A DNA stretch of 64,000 nucleotides from positions 1,612,001 through 1,676,000 of the forward strand of contig NZ_CP132291.1 in the NCBI RefSeq assembly GCF_044359855.1, given 5' to 3'. Position numbers and translations under genes: made by a program. Under the pieces are notes generated by a model. That model saw nothing but the letters and a program-made list of their open reading frames with translations, ran no database searches and was not told the DNA's origin. The DNA comes from Rummeliibacillus pycnus_A. Its GTDB lineage: Bacteria > Bacillota > Bacilli > Bacillales_A > Planococcaceae. Each line of letters begins with the position of its first letter. The first letter of the stretch is position 1. Positions 1-7,676 of the stretch are shown here, in pieces.

Positions 1-336
1 GTTTGTCGATATTTGTTCTCCATATTTTGTTTGTTCTTTTATAATCGTTTCTATAACATTTTTCGTGATTATTTCTTTGTTTAAAAAAATATTGACATAA
101 CCACCTACAGCTTGGGTTTGATGAATCAATTGATGATCCAACTGACTAGCTATTTCACTTGCTATTTGATTGGGCGCTTTTCTTAATATTTTGGATAGTG
201 TAAAACACGGAAAAGCCATATCGCCAAGATGTGCATGTTTAGGCTTTTCTAAAAGTGCGATTATTTGCTCACTTTCTATTTCGTAGTTGATAACCTTTTG
301 TATCACCGTTGCTATTTGCTGTTTTTCACTCATCAT
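1..336 (-). CDS. argS: arginyl-tRNA synthetase (N-terminal part; 3' end lies beyond the window)
   Basis: This open frame runs from an ATG at 336 to the left edge (112 codons). The translation has the class I ArgS N-terminal signature: an HLGDMAFPCF stretch around residues 36-45, followed by a sequence matching the region in which ArgS proteins carry their additional N-terminal domain. The enzyme charges tRNA-Arg in the cytoplasm. There are two adjacent ATGs (336 and 333); a G-rich Shine-Dalgarno lies just upstream. A T-box leader and terminator precede the gene, and the specifier codon I read there is CGC (Arg), which supports the assignment independently. The catalytic core is outside the window. 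Confidence 0.9.
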   Translation of the reverse strand, partial: MMSEKQQIATVIQKVINYEIESEQIIALLEKPKHAHLGDMAFPCFTLSKILRKAPNQIASEIASQLDHQLIHQTQAVGGYVNIFLNKEIITKNVIETIIKEQTKYGEQISTN

Positions 337-339
337 CTT

Positions 340-600
340 CTTTCCCCCCCTAATAAAAAAGCCCCCGTCTCTGTAATAAGAGACGAGAGCATAATTTCCC
401 GTGGTACCACTCTAGTTGCCACATTTGTGACCGCTCACTATTGTTAACGAGGTGTCTCCCCGAGCTTTCCTACTGATTTCAAAAAGTTTCTCCAAAGTGC
501 GTTTCATTTACAAGATCTGTATTAGGCTCACACTATCCCTAACTCGCTTGACATTCCTTTATAAACTACTCTCTTTTTCTTAGAATTTACATTATGAATT
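340..600 (-). promoter_or_regulatory. T-box riboswitch leader of argS (Arg, CGC specifier)
   Basis: On the minus strand the T-box core GTGGTACCACGGGAA lies at about 396-410. It is followed by an intrinsic terminator with stem CGTCTCT/AGAGACG at about 360-385 and a T-run. Upstream are the distal-loop motif AGCGAGTTAGGGATAGTG and the specifier segment GAAACGCACTTTGGAG. The codon in the usual position, followed by A, is CGC at 499-501, an Arg codon. Uncharged tRNA-Arg would pair here and allow read-through into argS. The motif, terminator and codon are seen in the sequence; the regulation follows from the known T-box mechanism. Confidence 0.9.
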
Positions 601-606
601 TTCATT

Positions 607-635
607 ATCATACATTGAATATTTAGAAAAATCAA
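607..635 (-). promoter_or_regulatory. sigma-A promoter of argS
   Basis: The minus strand reads TTGATT (-35, plus coordinates 630-635), a 17-bp spacer, and TATGAT (-10, 607-612). Transcription would start near 600, just before the T-box stem I. Confidence 0.7.
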
Positions 636-750
636 TATTTTATTCTAAAAATATCCTTAAGAAATTCAAACAAATCATCACTCATGCTATTTTCAGTAAA
701 GTAACCTTACCTTTTTGTTCTAAGTGAGCTTAATTATTATACTTTTCCAC

Positions 751-1203
751 TTAATTAAATGAATCAATAAACTCCCTGATAATCGGCAATTCAGGCGGAC
801 TGATGTTTGGTGGCAATTGTTGCATATCAAAAAAATGTAAGGCTTGTACTTCATCTTGATCCATCTTCAATTCTCCTGAAAAATCTGTACAAATATATGT
901 AGAAATGACATTGTAAACTTCATCACCATGTGGATACTGATAATAGAATTCTTCTCCTGAAAAAACCTTAAATAAGGTTAATTCTTTAGCTTCTAGTCCT
1001 GTTTCTTCAAACAATTCTCTTTTTGCCGCTTCTTCCAACTTCTCACCAGGTTCCAATGCTCCTCCAGCCAAGCCCCAACAATTATTATCTTGTCTTAATT
1101 GCATTAATAATCGATTTTCCTTATCTAATACAATAACATTTGCACCAGCAAGGATCAGTGGACGGCTTCCTACTAGCTTTCTTAATTCCATGACGTATCC
1201 CAT
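751..1203 (-). CDS. NUDIX hydrolase
   Basis: This is a 150-aa cytoplasmic protein with a complete Nudix box at about residues 48-70 (G-x5-E-x7-RELFEETGL), the Mg-binding motif of enzymes that hydrolyse nucleoside diphosphates linked to another moiety. The substrate cannot be read from the sequence. The start at 1203 is supported by an AAGAGG Shine-Dalgarno 7 nt upstream; an internal Met at residue 5 is a weaker alternative. The gene stands alone between the argS leader and the divergent hisS unit, with no obvious functional link to either. Confidence 0.85.
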   Translation of the reverse strand: MGYVMELRKLVGSRPLILAGANVIVLDKENRLLMQLRQDNNCWGLAGGALEPGEKLEEAAKRELFEETGLEAKELTLFKVFSGEEFYYQYPHGDEVYNVISTYICTDFSGELKMDQDEVQALHFFDMQQLPPNISPPELPIIREFIDSFN

Positions 1204-1354
1204 GTAAATACCTCTTTTCTTTTAATTTACTAATTTATTTTTCGACATTTTATTTAATATATCCTTTATTACAAATACCTTATTCTATAAGGATTTAATT
1301 GTTCTAATGTACAGTATTAAATGAAATATTTTAACAATCTCAACTAATTATTTA

Positions 1355-1383
1355 TTGACTATTCAAACAATTATCTATAGAAT
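1355..1383 (+). promoter_or_regulatory. sigma-A promoter of the hisS leader
   Basis: TTGACT (1355-1360), a 17-bp spacer, and TAGAAT (1378-1383). Transcription would start near 1390, immediately before the Shine-Dalgarno of the leader peptide. Confidence 0.75.
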
Positions 1384-1408
1384 AATAAAAACTATGAGGT
1401 GAATACAC

Positions 1409-1462
1409 ATGCTACTATACATGAAACTGAATTCTAAAACTTCATACCATCATCACTATTAG
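1409..1462 (+). CDS. histidine-rich leader peptide (HHH) upstream of hisS
   Basis: A 17-codon ORF encodes MLLYMKLNSKTSYHHHY. It starts at ATG 1409 behind a GAGGTG Shine-Dalgarno with 7-nt spacing and ends in TAG at 1460-1462. Three consecutive His codons (CAT CAT CAC, 1448-1456) sit near its end, as in the his leader peptide of enterobacteria. The stop codon falls inside the 5' arm of a strong hairpin (1458-1503), which is followed by an intrinsic terminator before hisS. The arrangement indicates ribosome-mediated attenuation: ribosomes stalled for His-tRNA would prevent formation of the first hairpin. The exact antiterminator pairing is not established by eye. Confidence 0.8.
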   Translation: MLLYMKLNSKTSYHHHY

Positions 1463-1503
1463 CCTTGCTATCCGATTTTAATATCGCGTATAGGAAGGCT
1501 AAT
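1458..1503 (+). promoter_or_regulatory. attenuator hairpin 1 of the hisS leader
   Basis: The 14-nt arms 1458-1471 and 1490-1503 pair with a single G-G mismatch, and the loop holds a small CGAT/ATCG stem. The 5' arm overlaps the leader-peptide stop codon and starts 2 nt after the last His codon. A ribosome stalled at the His codons would mask it. Confidence 0.75.
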
Positions 1504-1509
1504 TATAAT

Positions 1510-1557
1510 GAACTGCATCGGTTGGGAATTATCCCTTTACGAATGCAGTTCTTTTTA
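1510..1557 (+). terminator. intrinsic terminator/attenuator before hisS
   Basis: The stem GAACTGCAT (1510-1518) pairs with ATGCAGTTC (1543-1551), has an inner GGG/CCC stem, and is followed by a T-rich tail. It lies between the leader peptide and the hisS Shine-Dalgarno, where an attenuator terminator would be expected. Confidence 0.8.
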
Positions 1558-1581
1558 TTTTCTATTTTAGGAGGGTTATCA

Positions 1582-2871
1582 ATGAAAAAAATGAATTATC
1601 AAAATGTGAAGGGTACACAGGATTATTTGCCCAATGTTGAAATGATTAGAAGTAAAATCCGTAGAACGCTGGAAGATACCTTTATCCAATATGGATGCAA
1701 ACCACTAGAAACGCCTATTCTGAATTACTCATCGTTATTGTCTTCCAAATATGGTGGTGGAGCAGAAATTCTAAAAGAAATGTATACATTAACTGACCAG
1801 GGACAGAGGGAATTAGCACTGCGATATGATTTAACTATTCCTTTTGCAAAAGTAATAGCCATGAATCCAACTTTACGAATGCCATTTAAACGCTATGAAA
1901 TTGGAAAAGTATTCCGAGATGGACCTATTAAAGCTGGAAGATTTCGTGAATTTACGCAATGTGATGTAGATATTGTTGGTGTCAGTACTCAGGCGGCAGA
2001 GGCTGAGTTAATGGGCATGGCTCTTTCTGCTTTTGAAAAATTACAATTACCAGTGATTATTCAATACAATAACCGAAAGCTTTTACAAGGCATGCTATCA
2101 TATATTGGTGTACAAAATGATTCGATGAATAGTGTCATATTAACAATTGATAAATATGAAAAAGTAGGACTTTCAGGAATTGAAATAGAGTTATCGTCAA
2201 AAAATATAAGTGGAGATATCGTTCTCAAAATTATCTCTTTCTTGAAAACTTCAACTAGCAAAGGAATTAATTATTTTGAACAATTTACTGATAAAAATGA
2301 GGATATTTCACAAGGCGTTGCAGAACTAAAAGAATTAGAAGAATACTTATCCTACTTGAATATGAAAGAGCAATGTGTATTTAACCCTTATTTAGCTCGA
2401 GGTTTAGAAATGTATACTGGAACCATCTATGAAATCTTTTTAGAAGATGGCACTATTAACTCGAGTATTGGTAGTGGAGGAAGATATGATAATGCAATTG
2501 GTGGATTAATAGGAACCGAAGAAATTTTTTCTACAGTGGGGATTTCTTTTGGTTTAGATGTTATTACTACTGCCTATTCCATGAACCACTCACTCACATA
2601 TTCATCCAACATCGATTTTTATATTATTCCTATTAAAGCAACAAAAGAGGGCTTACTGCTTGCAACCCAATTAAGAAAAAAGGGATATCTTGTAGAACTA
2701 GAGATGAAAATAAAAAATCTTCAAAAAGCACTAGATCGAGCAAATAAGGAAGGCCTCAAAAAAGTGATTATTATAGGTGAAAATGAAATTAAAAAGAATA
2801 GAATTCAAGTAAAAGATATGGAAACAGGAGAGATTTTAGAGGAATCATTTAATTTTGTATCTAAAAGGTAA
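1582..2871 (+). CDS. hisS: histidyl-tRNA synthetase (probably a stand-alone paralogue)
   Basis: This 429-aa class II synthetase charges tRNA-His. The N-terminus NVKGTQDYLP is typical of HisS. Motif 2 is visible (FRDGPIKAGRFREFTQCDVD), as are the HisA-type motif ARGLEMYTG and motif 3 GSGGRYDN. The C-terminal part from about residue 345 fits the anticodon-binding domain, so this is not the shorter HisZ. The start at 1582 follows GGAGGG with good spacing; the upstream in-frame Met codons lie inside the attenuator and are not used. There is no aspS next to it, unlike the usual hisS-aspS pair of Bacilli, so a second hisS copy elsewhere is likely (inference). Confidence 0.85.
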   Translation: MKKMNYQNVKGTQDYLPNVEMIRSKIRRTLEDTFIQYGCKPLETPILNYSSLLSSKYGGGAEILKEMYTLTDQGQRELALRYDLTIPFAKVIAMNPTLRMPFKRYEIGKVFRDGPIKAGRFREFTQCDVDIVGVSTQAAEAELMGMALSAFEKLQLPVIIQYNNRKLLQGMLSYIGVQNDSMNSVILTIDKYEKVGLSGIEIELSSKNISGDIVLKIISFLKTSTSKGINYFEQFTDKNEDISQGVAELKELEEYLSYLNMKEQCVFNPYLARGLEMYTGTIYEIFLEDGTINSSIGSGGRYDNAIGGLIGTEEIFSTVGISFGLDVITTAYSMNHSLTYSSNIDFYIIPIKATKEGLLLATQLRKKGYLVELEMKIKNLQKALDRANKEGLKKVIIIGENEIKKNRIQVKDMETGEILEESFNFVSKR

Positions 2872-2877
2872 ATACCT

Positions 2878-2933
2878 ACTAATAATGTTCGTCTAGATAG
2901 GTGAATATGCAAGAGTTTAAGAACATTATTAGT
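2878..2933. repeat. 13-bp inverted repeat downstream of hisS
   Basis: ACTAATAATGTTC (2878-2890) and its exact complement GAACATTATTAGT (2921-2933) enclose a 30-nt loop just after the hisS stop. No T-run follows, so it is not a classical terminator. It could be an mRNA 3' stabiliser. Confidence 0.6.
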
Positions 2934-2941
2934 ATAATAGA

Positions 2942-2980
2942 ACCCTGCTCTTATTGGGAATTTTTCAATAAGAGCAGGGT
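2942..2980. terminator. 15-bp hairpin between convergent hisS and the methyltransferase gene
   Basis: The arms ACCCTGCTCTTATTG (2942-2956) and CAATAAGAGCAGGGT (2966-2980) match perfectly around a 9-nt loop. The position between convergent genes suggests a bidirectional terminator, although neither strand has a long T-run. Confidence 0.5.
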
Positions 2981-3047
2981 CTCTAAGTTAATTGGATTTT
3001 TGAAATGCCATAAGGAAAGTTTTTATTTCTACCTAATTAGTGATGGT

Positions 3048-3830
3048 TCACGGTTTCTCCGCTTTCCAAATAGTCCATCTGTCTTCTTCAACTATTGATT
3101 CATCATTTTTTATTTTTAATTGATTATTAATATATACGACCAATTCTTGGAGTTGTAAATCATTCAATTCATGGAGAATTGAACGTCCGGTTCTACTTAA
3201 AATGTCTGCAGATAATTCTTCTATTGTTTTATAAATTTTTCTTGTTTCCCATAATTGATATTCGCAAGATTCTTGAAATCCTATATTTCGAAGAGTTTGC
3301 AATACCTTTTCTCCAGAATATCTTCTTGATATTTCTTTTTCAATCAAACTTGGGAATTTTTCAAAGAAGTATCCTCTTATATGATTTGAACTTCCTTTAA
3401 GTAGACAATCTTCTGGGGATCTATCCTGAATAAGATAGACCCCTCCCGGTTTTAAAATGCGAAAAGCTTCATTAAAAGATGTTTCTAAATCTGATATGTG
3501 GTGAATAACCGCTCTTTCAAGAACAATATCAAATTGCCCATTTTCCAATTTTGTATCTAACGCGTTACCTAGATGAAATCGAATGTTAGGATATCCATTA
3601 CAGTTTTCTTTTGCAGCAGAAAGCATTTGTTCAGAGAAATCAAGTGCAGTAACAGTTGAAGCCCCCATTTCAGCTAATGCTTTCGTATAAATTCCTCCAC
3701 CACATCCAATATCTAAAACTGTTTTACCTTTCACTTCACAAATTTCATTAATCCTTTGGATCCAACTTACATTTGCAATTCTTGAAGAATAGGAAGAATG
3801 ATTATCTTGACTATGAAAATCGATTTCCAT
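3048..3830 (-). CDS. class I SAM-dependent methyltransferase
   Basis: A 260-aa cytoplasmic protein with the Rossmann methyltransferase fold. Motif I is VLDIGCGGG (residues 38-46), an acidic strand TALDFSE follows, then a VIHHI segment, and a late RILKPGGVYLIQDR motif typical of the UbiE/Coq5-like group. The methyl acceptor cannot be inferred. The start at 3830 has AAGGAGG 7 nt upstream. The gene is monocistronic as seen, convergent with hisS. Confidence 0.8.
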   Translation of the reverse strand: MEIDFHSQDNHSSYSSRIANVSWIQRINEICEVKGKTVLDIGCGGGIYTKALAEMGASTVTALDFSEQMLSAAKENCNGYPNIRFHLGNALDTKLENGQFDIVLERAVIHHISDLETSFNEAFRILKPGGVYLIQDRSPEDCLLKGSSNHIRGYFFEKFPSLIEKEISRRYSGEKVLQTLRNIGFQESCEYQLWETRKIYKTIEELSADILSRTGRSILHELNDLQLQELVVYINNQLKIKNDESIVEEDRWTIWKAEKP

Positions 3831-3935
3831 ACTAAACCTCCTTGTGAATTAGGTGATAGGTTAATTTTACAATAAAAGTATTATAAGTAAATTTTATATA
3901 TATTATGATTTGATATAATTTTTTTCTTATCAAAC

Positions 3936-4343
3936 TCAGCCTTCTAATTGCATTAGTGCTCCAAAATATTGCGAAGCTGTTGTAAAACAAACAAATGCAA
4001 AAAGTTCACTAATTTCTTCTTCAGAAAAATAATCTTTTAATATATTTACAATGCTTGGGGATGTATGTCCTTTTGAAGCAAGAAATGCTTGTGCAAAGCC
4101 AACGCTTACCGCTATCTTTTCGTCATGATACCTTTCATCTGGTTTCCCCTTCGCTTTACAATATTCGCAACCATTCTCTTGAGCAAGTGTTCTTCGGACT
4201 TGTTCTTTTAGCTCTGCAGTTAAATGACCATCCTTCTCTAATTCACCACCTAAATCATTCCAAAATCCCATCACACTTCTGTTATGTCCTAATAGCTTTT
4301 GAAAAGGCGTTGAACCGTTTTTTGAATAAGCAATAAATGCCAT
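3936..4343 (-). CDS. carboxymuconolactone decarboxylase/AhpD-like protein
   Basis: This 135-aa protein carries the CxxC motif of the AhpD/CMD fold in NGCEYCKAKG (Cys59 and Cys62), on a helical background. Members with this motif act as thiol-dependent alkylhydroperoxidases or have unknown roles; the His that usually completes the relay is not obvious here. It has a GGAGGG Shine-Dalgarno. It is divergent from an Lrp-type regulator with about 100 bp between them, so that regulator may control it (inference). Confidence 0.65.
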   Translation of the reverse strand: MAFIAYSKNGSTPFQKLLGHNRSVMGFWNDLGGELEKDGHLTAELKEQVRRTLAQENGCEYCKAKGKPDERYHDEKIAVSVGFAQAFLASKGHTSPSIVNILKDYFSEEEISELFAFVCFTTASQYFGALMQLEG

Positions 4344-4447
4344 ATTACATCCCTCCTATCATTTATTGTAAAATGAAAAACAGGAAATTTACATTTAACA
4401 TTGAAAGGAATATACCAAAATACTTTCAATAAGAAAGGAAAATAGAC

Positions 4448-4885
4448 ATGATTGATTTAATAGACAAATCTATATTACAGGAGTTATCTAAAGATAGTCG
4501 GTTATCAATGAGTGAATTAGGACGTCGAGTCCATTTATCAGCTCCCGCTGTAAAAGAAAGAGTAAAACAACTAGAAGAACAAGGAACTATTATGCAATAT
4601 ACAACACAAATTAATGACAATGTGCTAGGATACTCCATTCAATGTATTGTTGAAGCAACAATTAAAAATAATCGTTATAACGATTTTAAACTGCTAATCC
4701 AATCCTATTCTAATGTGGATTTCTGTTATCGTATTGCAGGAGATGCTTGTTTTATGTTGAAGATGAATTTTTCTTCTTTCCAAAGTGCGGAAGCTACAAT
4801 TGACGAACTGCAGCTATATGCTCATACAAAAACTCATTTTATATTTTCAGAAGTAGAGACGATGAAAAATTATCTAAAATTATAA
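4448..4885 (+). CDS. Lrp/AsnC-family transcriptional regulator
   Basis: A 145-aa protein with an N-terminal winged HTH (about residues 4-50, LSMSELGRRVHLSAPAVKER) and a C-terminal RAM/AsnC ligand domain. These proteins sense amino acids as octamers. The GAAAGGA Shine-Dalgarno lies about 10 nt before ATG 4448. It is divergently placed from the CMD-like gene, which is its most likely local target. The ligand is unknown. Confidence 0.85.
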   Translation: MIDLIDKSILQELSKDSRLSMSELGRRVHLSAPAVKERVKQLEEQGTIMQYTTQINDNVLGYSIQCIVEATIKNNRYNDFKLLIQSYSNVDFCYRIAGDACFMLKMNFSSFQSAEATIDELQLYAHTKTHFIFSEVETMKNYLKL

Positions 4886-5081
4886 TGACTTAATTGATGC
4901 TTTTCACCTCCATTTTTAACCAAAAACACTACTAATTTCACACTTTCTTCACAACTGTATTATTTTTATGTTTGAATATTTTGTGACAGCATACTTGTCA
5001 TTAGAAATTCTAGATAAAGAGATATGAATAACCGATCGTAAGTATAATGATTTTTAACAAAAAAAGGATAGTATATTATAA
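4886..5081. other. intergenic region before cydA
   Basis: No gene is seen. It holds TTTGTGACA near 4979 and several A/T-rich stretches. The nearest regulatory structure is the inverted repeat at 5082-5137. Confidence 0.5.
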
Positions 5082-5137
5082 ATATCCATTGGGAAACAGC
5101 TAGTTAACACTGTTCATATAGTGTTAACTATGGATAT
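5082..5137. repeat. nested inverted repeat upstream of cydA
   Basis: TAGTTAACACT (5101-5111) and AGTGTTAACTA (5120-5130) form perfect 11-bp arms around 8 nt. Outside them ATATCCA (5082-5088) pairs with TGGATAT (5131-5137). It lies in the 383-bp gap before cydA, about 85 bp upstream of the putative -10. It could be an operator for a redox or respiration regulator. It does not match the Rex consensus well enough for me to name the factor. Confidence 0.5.
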
Positions 5138-5193
5138 ATCGATATCGACACAATATGACCACAATTTCGTGACACTTTGTACTAATTTTGCTC

Positions 5194-5221
5194 TTCCAAA
5201 AAAAGAAACAGGTCGTATACT
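5194..5221 (+). promoter_or_regulatory. possible cydA promoter
   Basis: TATACT (5216-5221) is preceded by TTCCAA at 16-bp spacing, a weak -35, which would suit an activated promoter. It lies about 48 bp before the cydA ATG. Half-sites such as TTTGTGACA (near 4979) and CGTGACA (5169-5175) lie upstream but do not form a clear palindrome. Confidence 0.4.
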
Positions 5222-5268
5222 GTAAGGGAAGTTAAAAATCATTTGATTTTACTTAGGAGGAAGTTCAT

Positions 5269-6669
5269 ATGGAAATTTTAGATTTAGCTCGAATTCAATA
5301 TGCAATCACTACTATTTTCCACTTCTTCTTCGTTCCAGTTTCAATTAGCATGATTTTCTTTGTTGCTATCTTTGAAACCATGTATGTGTGGAAGAAGAAA
5401 AAAATATATTTAGACATGGCTCTATTTTGGGGAAAAATATTCTTACTATCTTTTGCAATAGGTGTTGTAACTGGTATTTTACAAGAATTCCAATTTGGGA
5501 TGAACTGGTCTGAATACTCTCGATTTATGGGAGATGTATTCGGTGCACCACTTGCTGTAGAAGCTTTACTTGCTTTCTTTATGGAATCTACATTCATCGG
5601 TATTTGGATGTTTGGTCGAAATAAACTACCTAAATGGGTTATTGCCTTATCCGCTTGGCTTGTAGCATTAGGAACAATGTTATCCGCACTTTGGATATTA
5701 GCTGCAAACTCTTTTATGCAAGAACCAGTTGGATTTAAAATTGAAAATGGGAAAGCTGTTTTAACAGACTTTATGGCATTATTAACGAACCCACAATTGC
5801 TAGTAGAGTTCCCACATACAATTTTTGGTGCACTTGCAACCGGTGGATTTATTATAGGTGGTATTAGCGCTTATAACTTACTGAAAAAACGTAATACTGA
5901 ATTTTTCAAAAAATCATTTAACTATTCGATGGTTGTTGCTTGTATTGCTGGCTTTGGTATCATGTTTTCAGGTCATGATCAAGCACAACATTTAATGGAA
6001 TCTCAACCAATGAAAATGGCTGCTTCCGAAGCACTATGGAATGACTCAGGCGATCCTGCAGCTTGGACATTATTAGCAGATATCGATACAAAAAATAAAG
6101 AAAATAAATGGGAAGTCAATATTCCTTACTTATTAAGCTATCTAGCTTATAGTGAGTTTGATGGTTCTGTTGAAGGTATGAAAACGCTTCAAGCAAAATA
6201 CGAAAAGCTATATGGAGATAACGTCAATTACATTCCTCCAGTTAAAACCGTATTTTGGAGTTTCCGTATTATGGCTGGATTCGGTGGCTTAATGGTTCTT
6301 CTTTCATTATTAGGCTTATGGTTCGCAAATCGTGGAACAATTGTAAACAAAAAATGGTTCTTACGCTTAATGATTGGAGCAATTGCAATACCTTTTATCG
6401 CAAACACTACAGGATGGATTATGACAGAAATTGGCCGTCAACCTTGGACAGTTTTTGGTTATTACACAACTGCCCAATCTATCTCTCCAAATGTTTCTAA
6501 AGGACAAATCTTATTCTCAACGATTTCATTTAGTTCGGCTTATGTCATCCTAGCAGTGATTATGATTATGATGGTCGCTCGAGTAGCAAAACAAGGCCCG
6601 GATGCCATTCTTAAGAAAAAATTAGATACGAAAGTAGATTTGATGGACAAGGAGGCGTTTGAAGAATGA
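5269..6669 (+). CDS. cydA: cytochrome bd quinol oxidase subunit I
   Basis: This 466-aa integral membrane protein is the quinol-oxidising, haem-bearing subunit of cytochrome bd oxidase. Visible are the N-terminal His18 (equivalent to a haem ligand), His183 in FPHTIFGAL, the periplasmic Q-loop region, and the GRQPW motif around residue 389. The Q-loop is short, as in Bacillus-type enzymes. TAGGAGG precedes ATG 5269. It is the first gene of cydABDC; its TGA overlaps the cydB ATG. Cytochrome bd works under low oxygen, so oxygen or NADH-responsive control is expected (established for the family, not shown here). Confidence 0.97.
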   Translation: MEILDLARIQYAITTIFHFFFVPVSISMIFFVAIFETMYVWKKKKIYLDMALFWGKIFLLSFAIGVVTGILQEFQFGMNWSEYSRFMGDVFGAPLAVEALLAFFMESTFIGIWMFGRNKLPKWVIALSAWLVALGTMLSALWILAANSFMQEPVGFKIENGKAVLTDFMALLTNPQLLVEFPHTIFGALATGGFIIGGISAYNLLKKRNTEFFKKSFNYSMVVACIAGFGIMFSGHDQAQHLMESQPMKMAASEALWNDSGDPAAWTLLADIDTKNKENKWEVNIPYLLSYLAYSEFDGSVEGMKTLQAKYEKLYGDNVNYIPPVKTVFWSFRIMAGFGGLMVLLSLLGLWFANRGTIVNKKWFLRLMIGAIAIPFIANTTGWIMTEIGRQPWTVFGYYTTAQSISPNVSKGQILFSTISFSSAYVILAVIMIMMVARVAKQGPDAILKKKLDTKVDLMDKEAFEE

Positions 6670-7667
6670 GTTTAGAAGCATTATGGTTCGTACTAATCGC
6701 AGTTCTCTTTGTCGGATTCTTCTTCCTAGAAGGATTTGACTTTGGGGTTGGTATGGCAACACGCTTACTTGCTAGAAACAAACACGAACGTGAACAATTA
6801 CTCGGAACAATCGGACCTTTCTGGGATGCAAATGAAGTTTGGTTGATTACAGCTGGTGGCGCATTATTTGCAGCATTTCCTAACTGGTATGCTACCATGT
6901 TCTCAGGTTACTACACTTTATTCGTCATCCTACTACTTGCACTGATTGCACGTGGAGTAGGAATCGAATATAGTCATCATTCAAAAACAGACAAAGGCAT
7001 AAACCTTTGCCATTGGTTAACCTTTATCGGAAGTCTTGTATCTCCTTTCTTACTAGGTATGCTATTCACTAGTCTTGTACACGGTATGCCGATTGATGGC
7101 GACATGCATCTATTTGGTTCATTCTCTGATTTCGTGAATGTTTACTCATTGGTTGGTGGCCTTGCAGTTGTATTACTTACACTCGTACACGGATTAACAT
7201 TTATCGGTTTACGTACAACTGGTGATGTTCATAAAAGAGCAATCTCTCTGTTAAATAAAGTGTATATCCTATTATTTGTAGGTGAAGTTATCTTTGCAGT
7301 ATTATCTTACTTCCAAACAGATCTATTTGATGTACGTCCAGTCGCAACACCAGTATTATTAGGATTAACAGTCCTTGCAACCGTTTTAGGCATGTTATTT
7401 GCAAATAAAGGTCGTGAAGGTTTCGCCTTTACATTCTCTGGTCTTGCTATAGCTTTTGTCGTAGCAATGCTGTTTATCGGATTGTTCCCACGTGTCATGA
7501 TTAGCTCAATTGATCCATCCTTTAACTTAACGATTGAAAATGCAGCAAGTGGACATTACACATTAACCGTGATGACAAAAGTAGCTTGTACATTACTTCC
7601 ATTCGTATTAGGTTATCAAATTTGGAGCTACTATGTATTCCGTAAACGTATTAGCCCTAAGAAATAG
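6666..7667 (+). CDS. cydB: cytochrome bd quinol oxidase subunit II
   Basis: A 333-aa, eight-or-more-helix membrane protein that pairs with CydA. The N-terminal FLEGFDFGVGM and the segment GPFWDANEVW are hallmark sequences of CydB. It overlaps cydA by 4 bp (ATGA), so translation is coupled, and the transporter gene cydD follows after 9 bp. The length fits the Bacillus-type family. Confidence 0.97.
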   Translation: MSLEALWFVLIAVLFVGFFFLEGFDFGVGMATRLLARNKHEREQLLGTIGPFWDANEVWLITAGGALFAAFPNWYATMFSGYYTLFVILLLALIARGVGIEYSHHSKTDKGINLCHWLTFIGSLVSPFLLGMLFTSLVHGMPIDGDMHLFGSFSDFVNVYSLVGGLAVVLLTLVHGLTFIGLRTTGDVHKRAISLLNKVYILLFVGEVIFAVLSYFQTDLFDVRPVATPVLLGLTVLATVLGMLFANKGREGFAFTFSGLAIAFVVAMLFIGLFPRVMISSIDPSFNLTIENAASGHYTLTVMTKVACTLLPFVLGYQIWSYYVFRKRISPKK

Positions 7668-7676
7668 GTGACATAA

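Noticed and set aside
265..447. 60-codon plus-strand frame at the window start
   Set aside because: It is antisense to argS and the T-box terminator.
1465..1581. N-terminal extension of hisS starting at 1465
   Set aside because: It covers the attenuator hairpins and terminator; the Shine-Dalgarno and family start point to ATG 1582.
2901..3098. 65-codon plus-strand frame after hisS
   Set aside because: It runs through the two hairpins and into the methyltransferase gene; no family resemblance.
4970..5180. Rex or Fnr site before cydA
   Set aside because: Only half-sites (TTTGTGACA, CGTGACA) are present; no palindrome good enough to name the factor.
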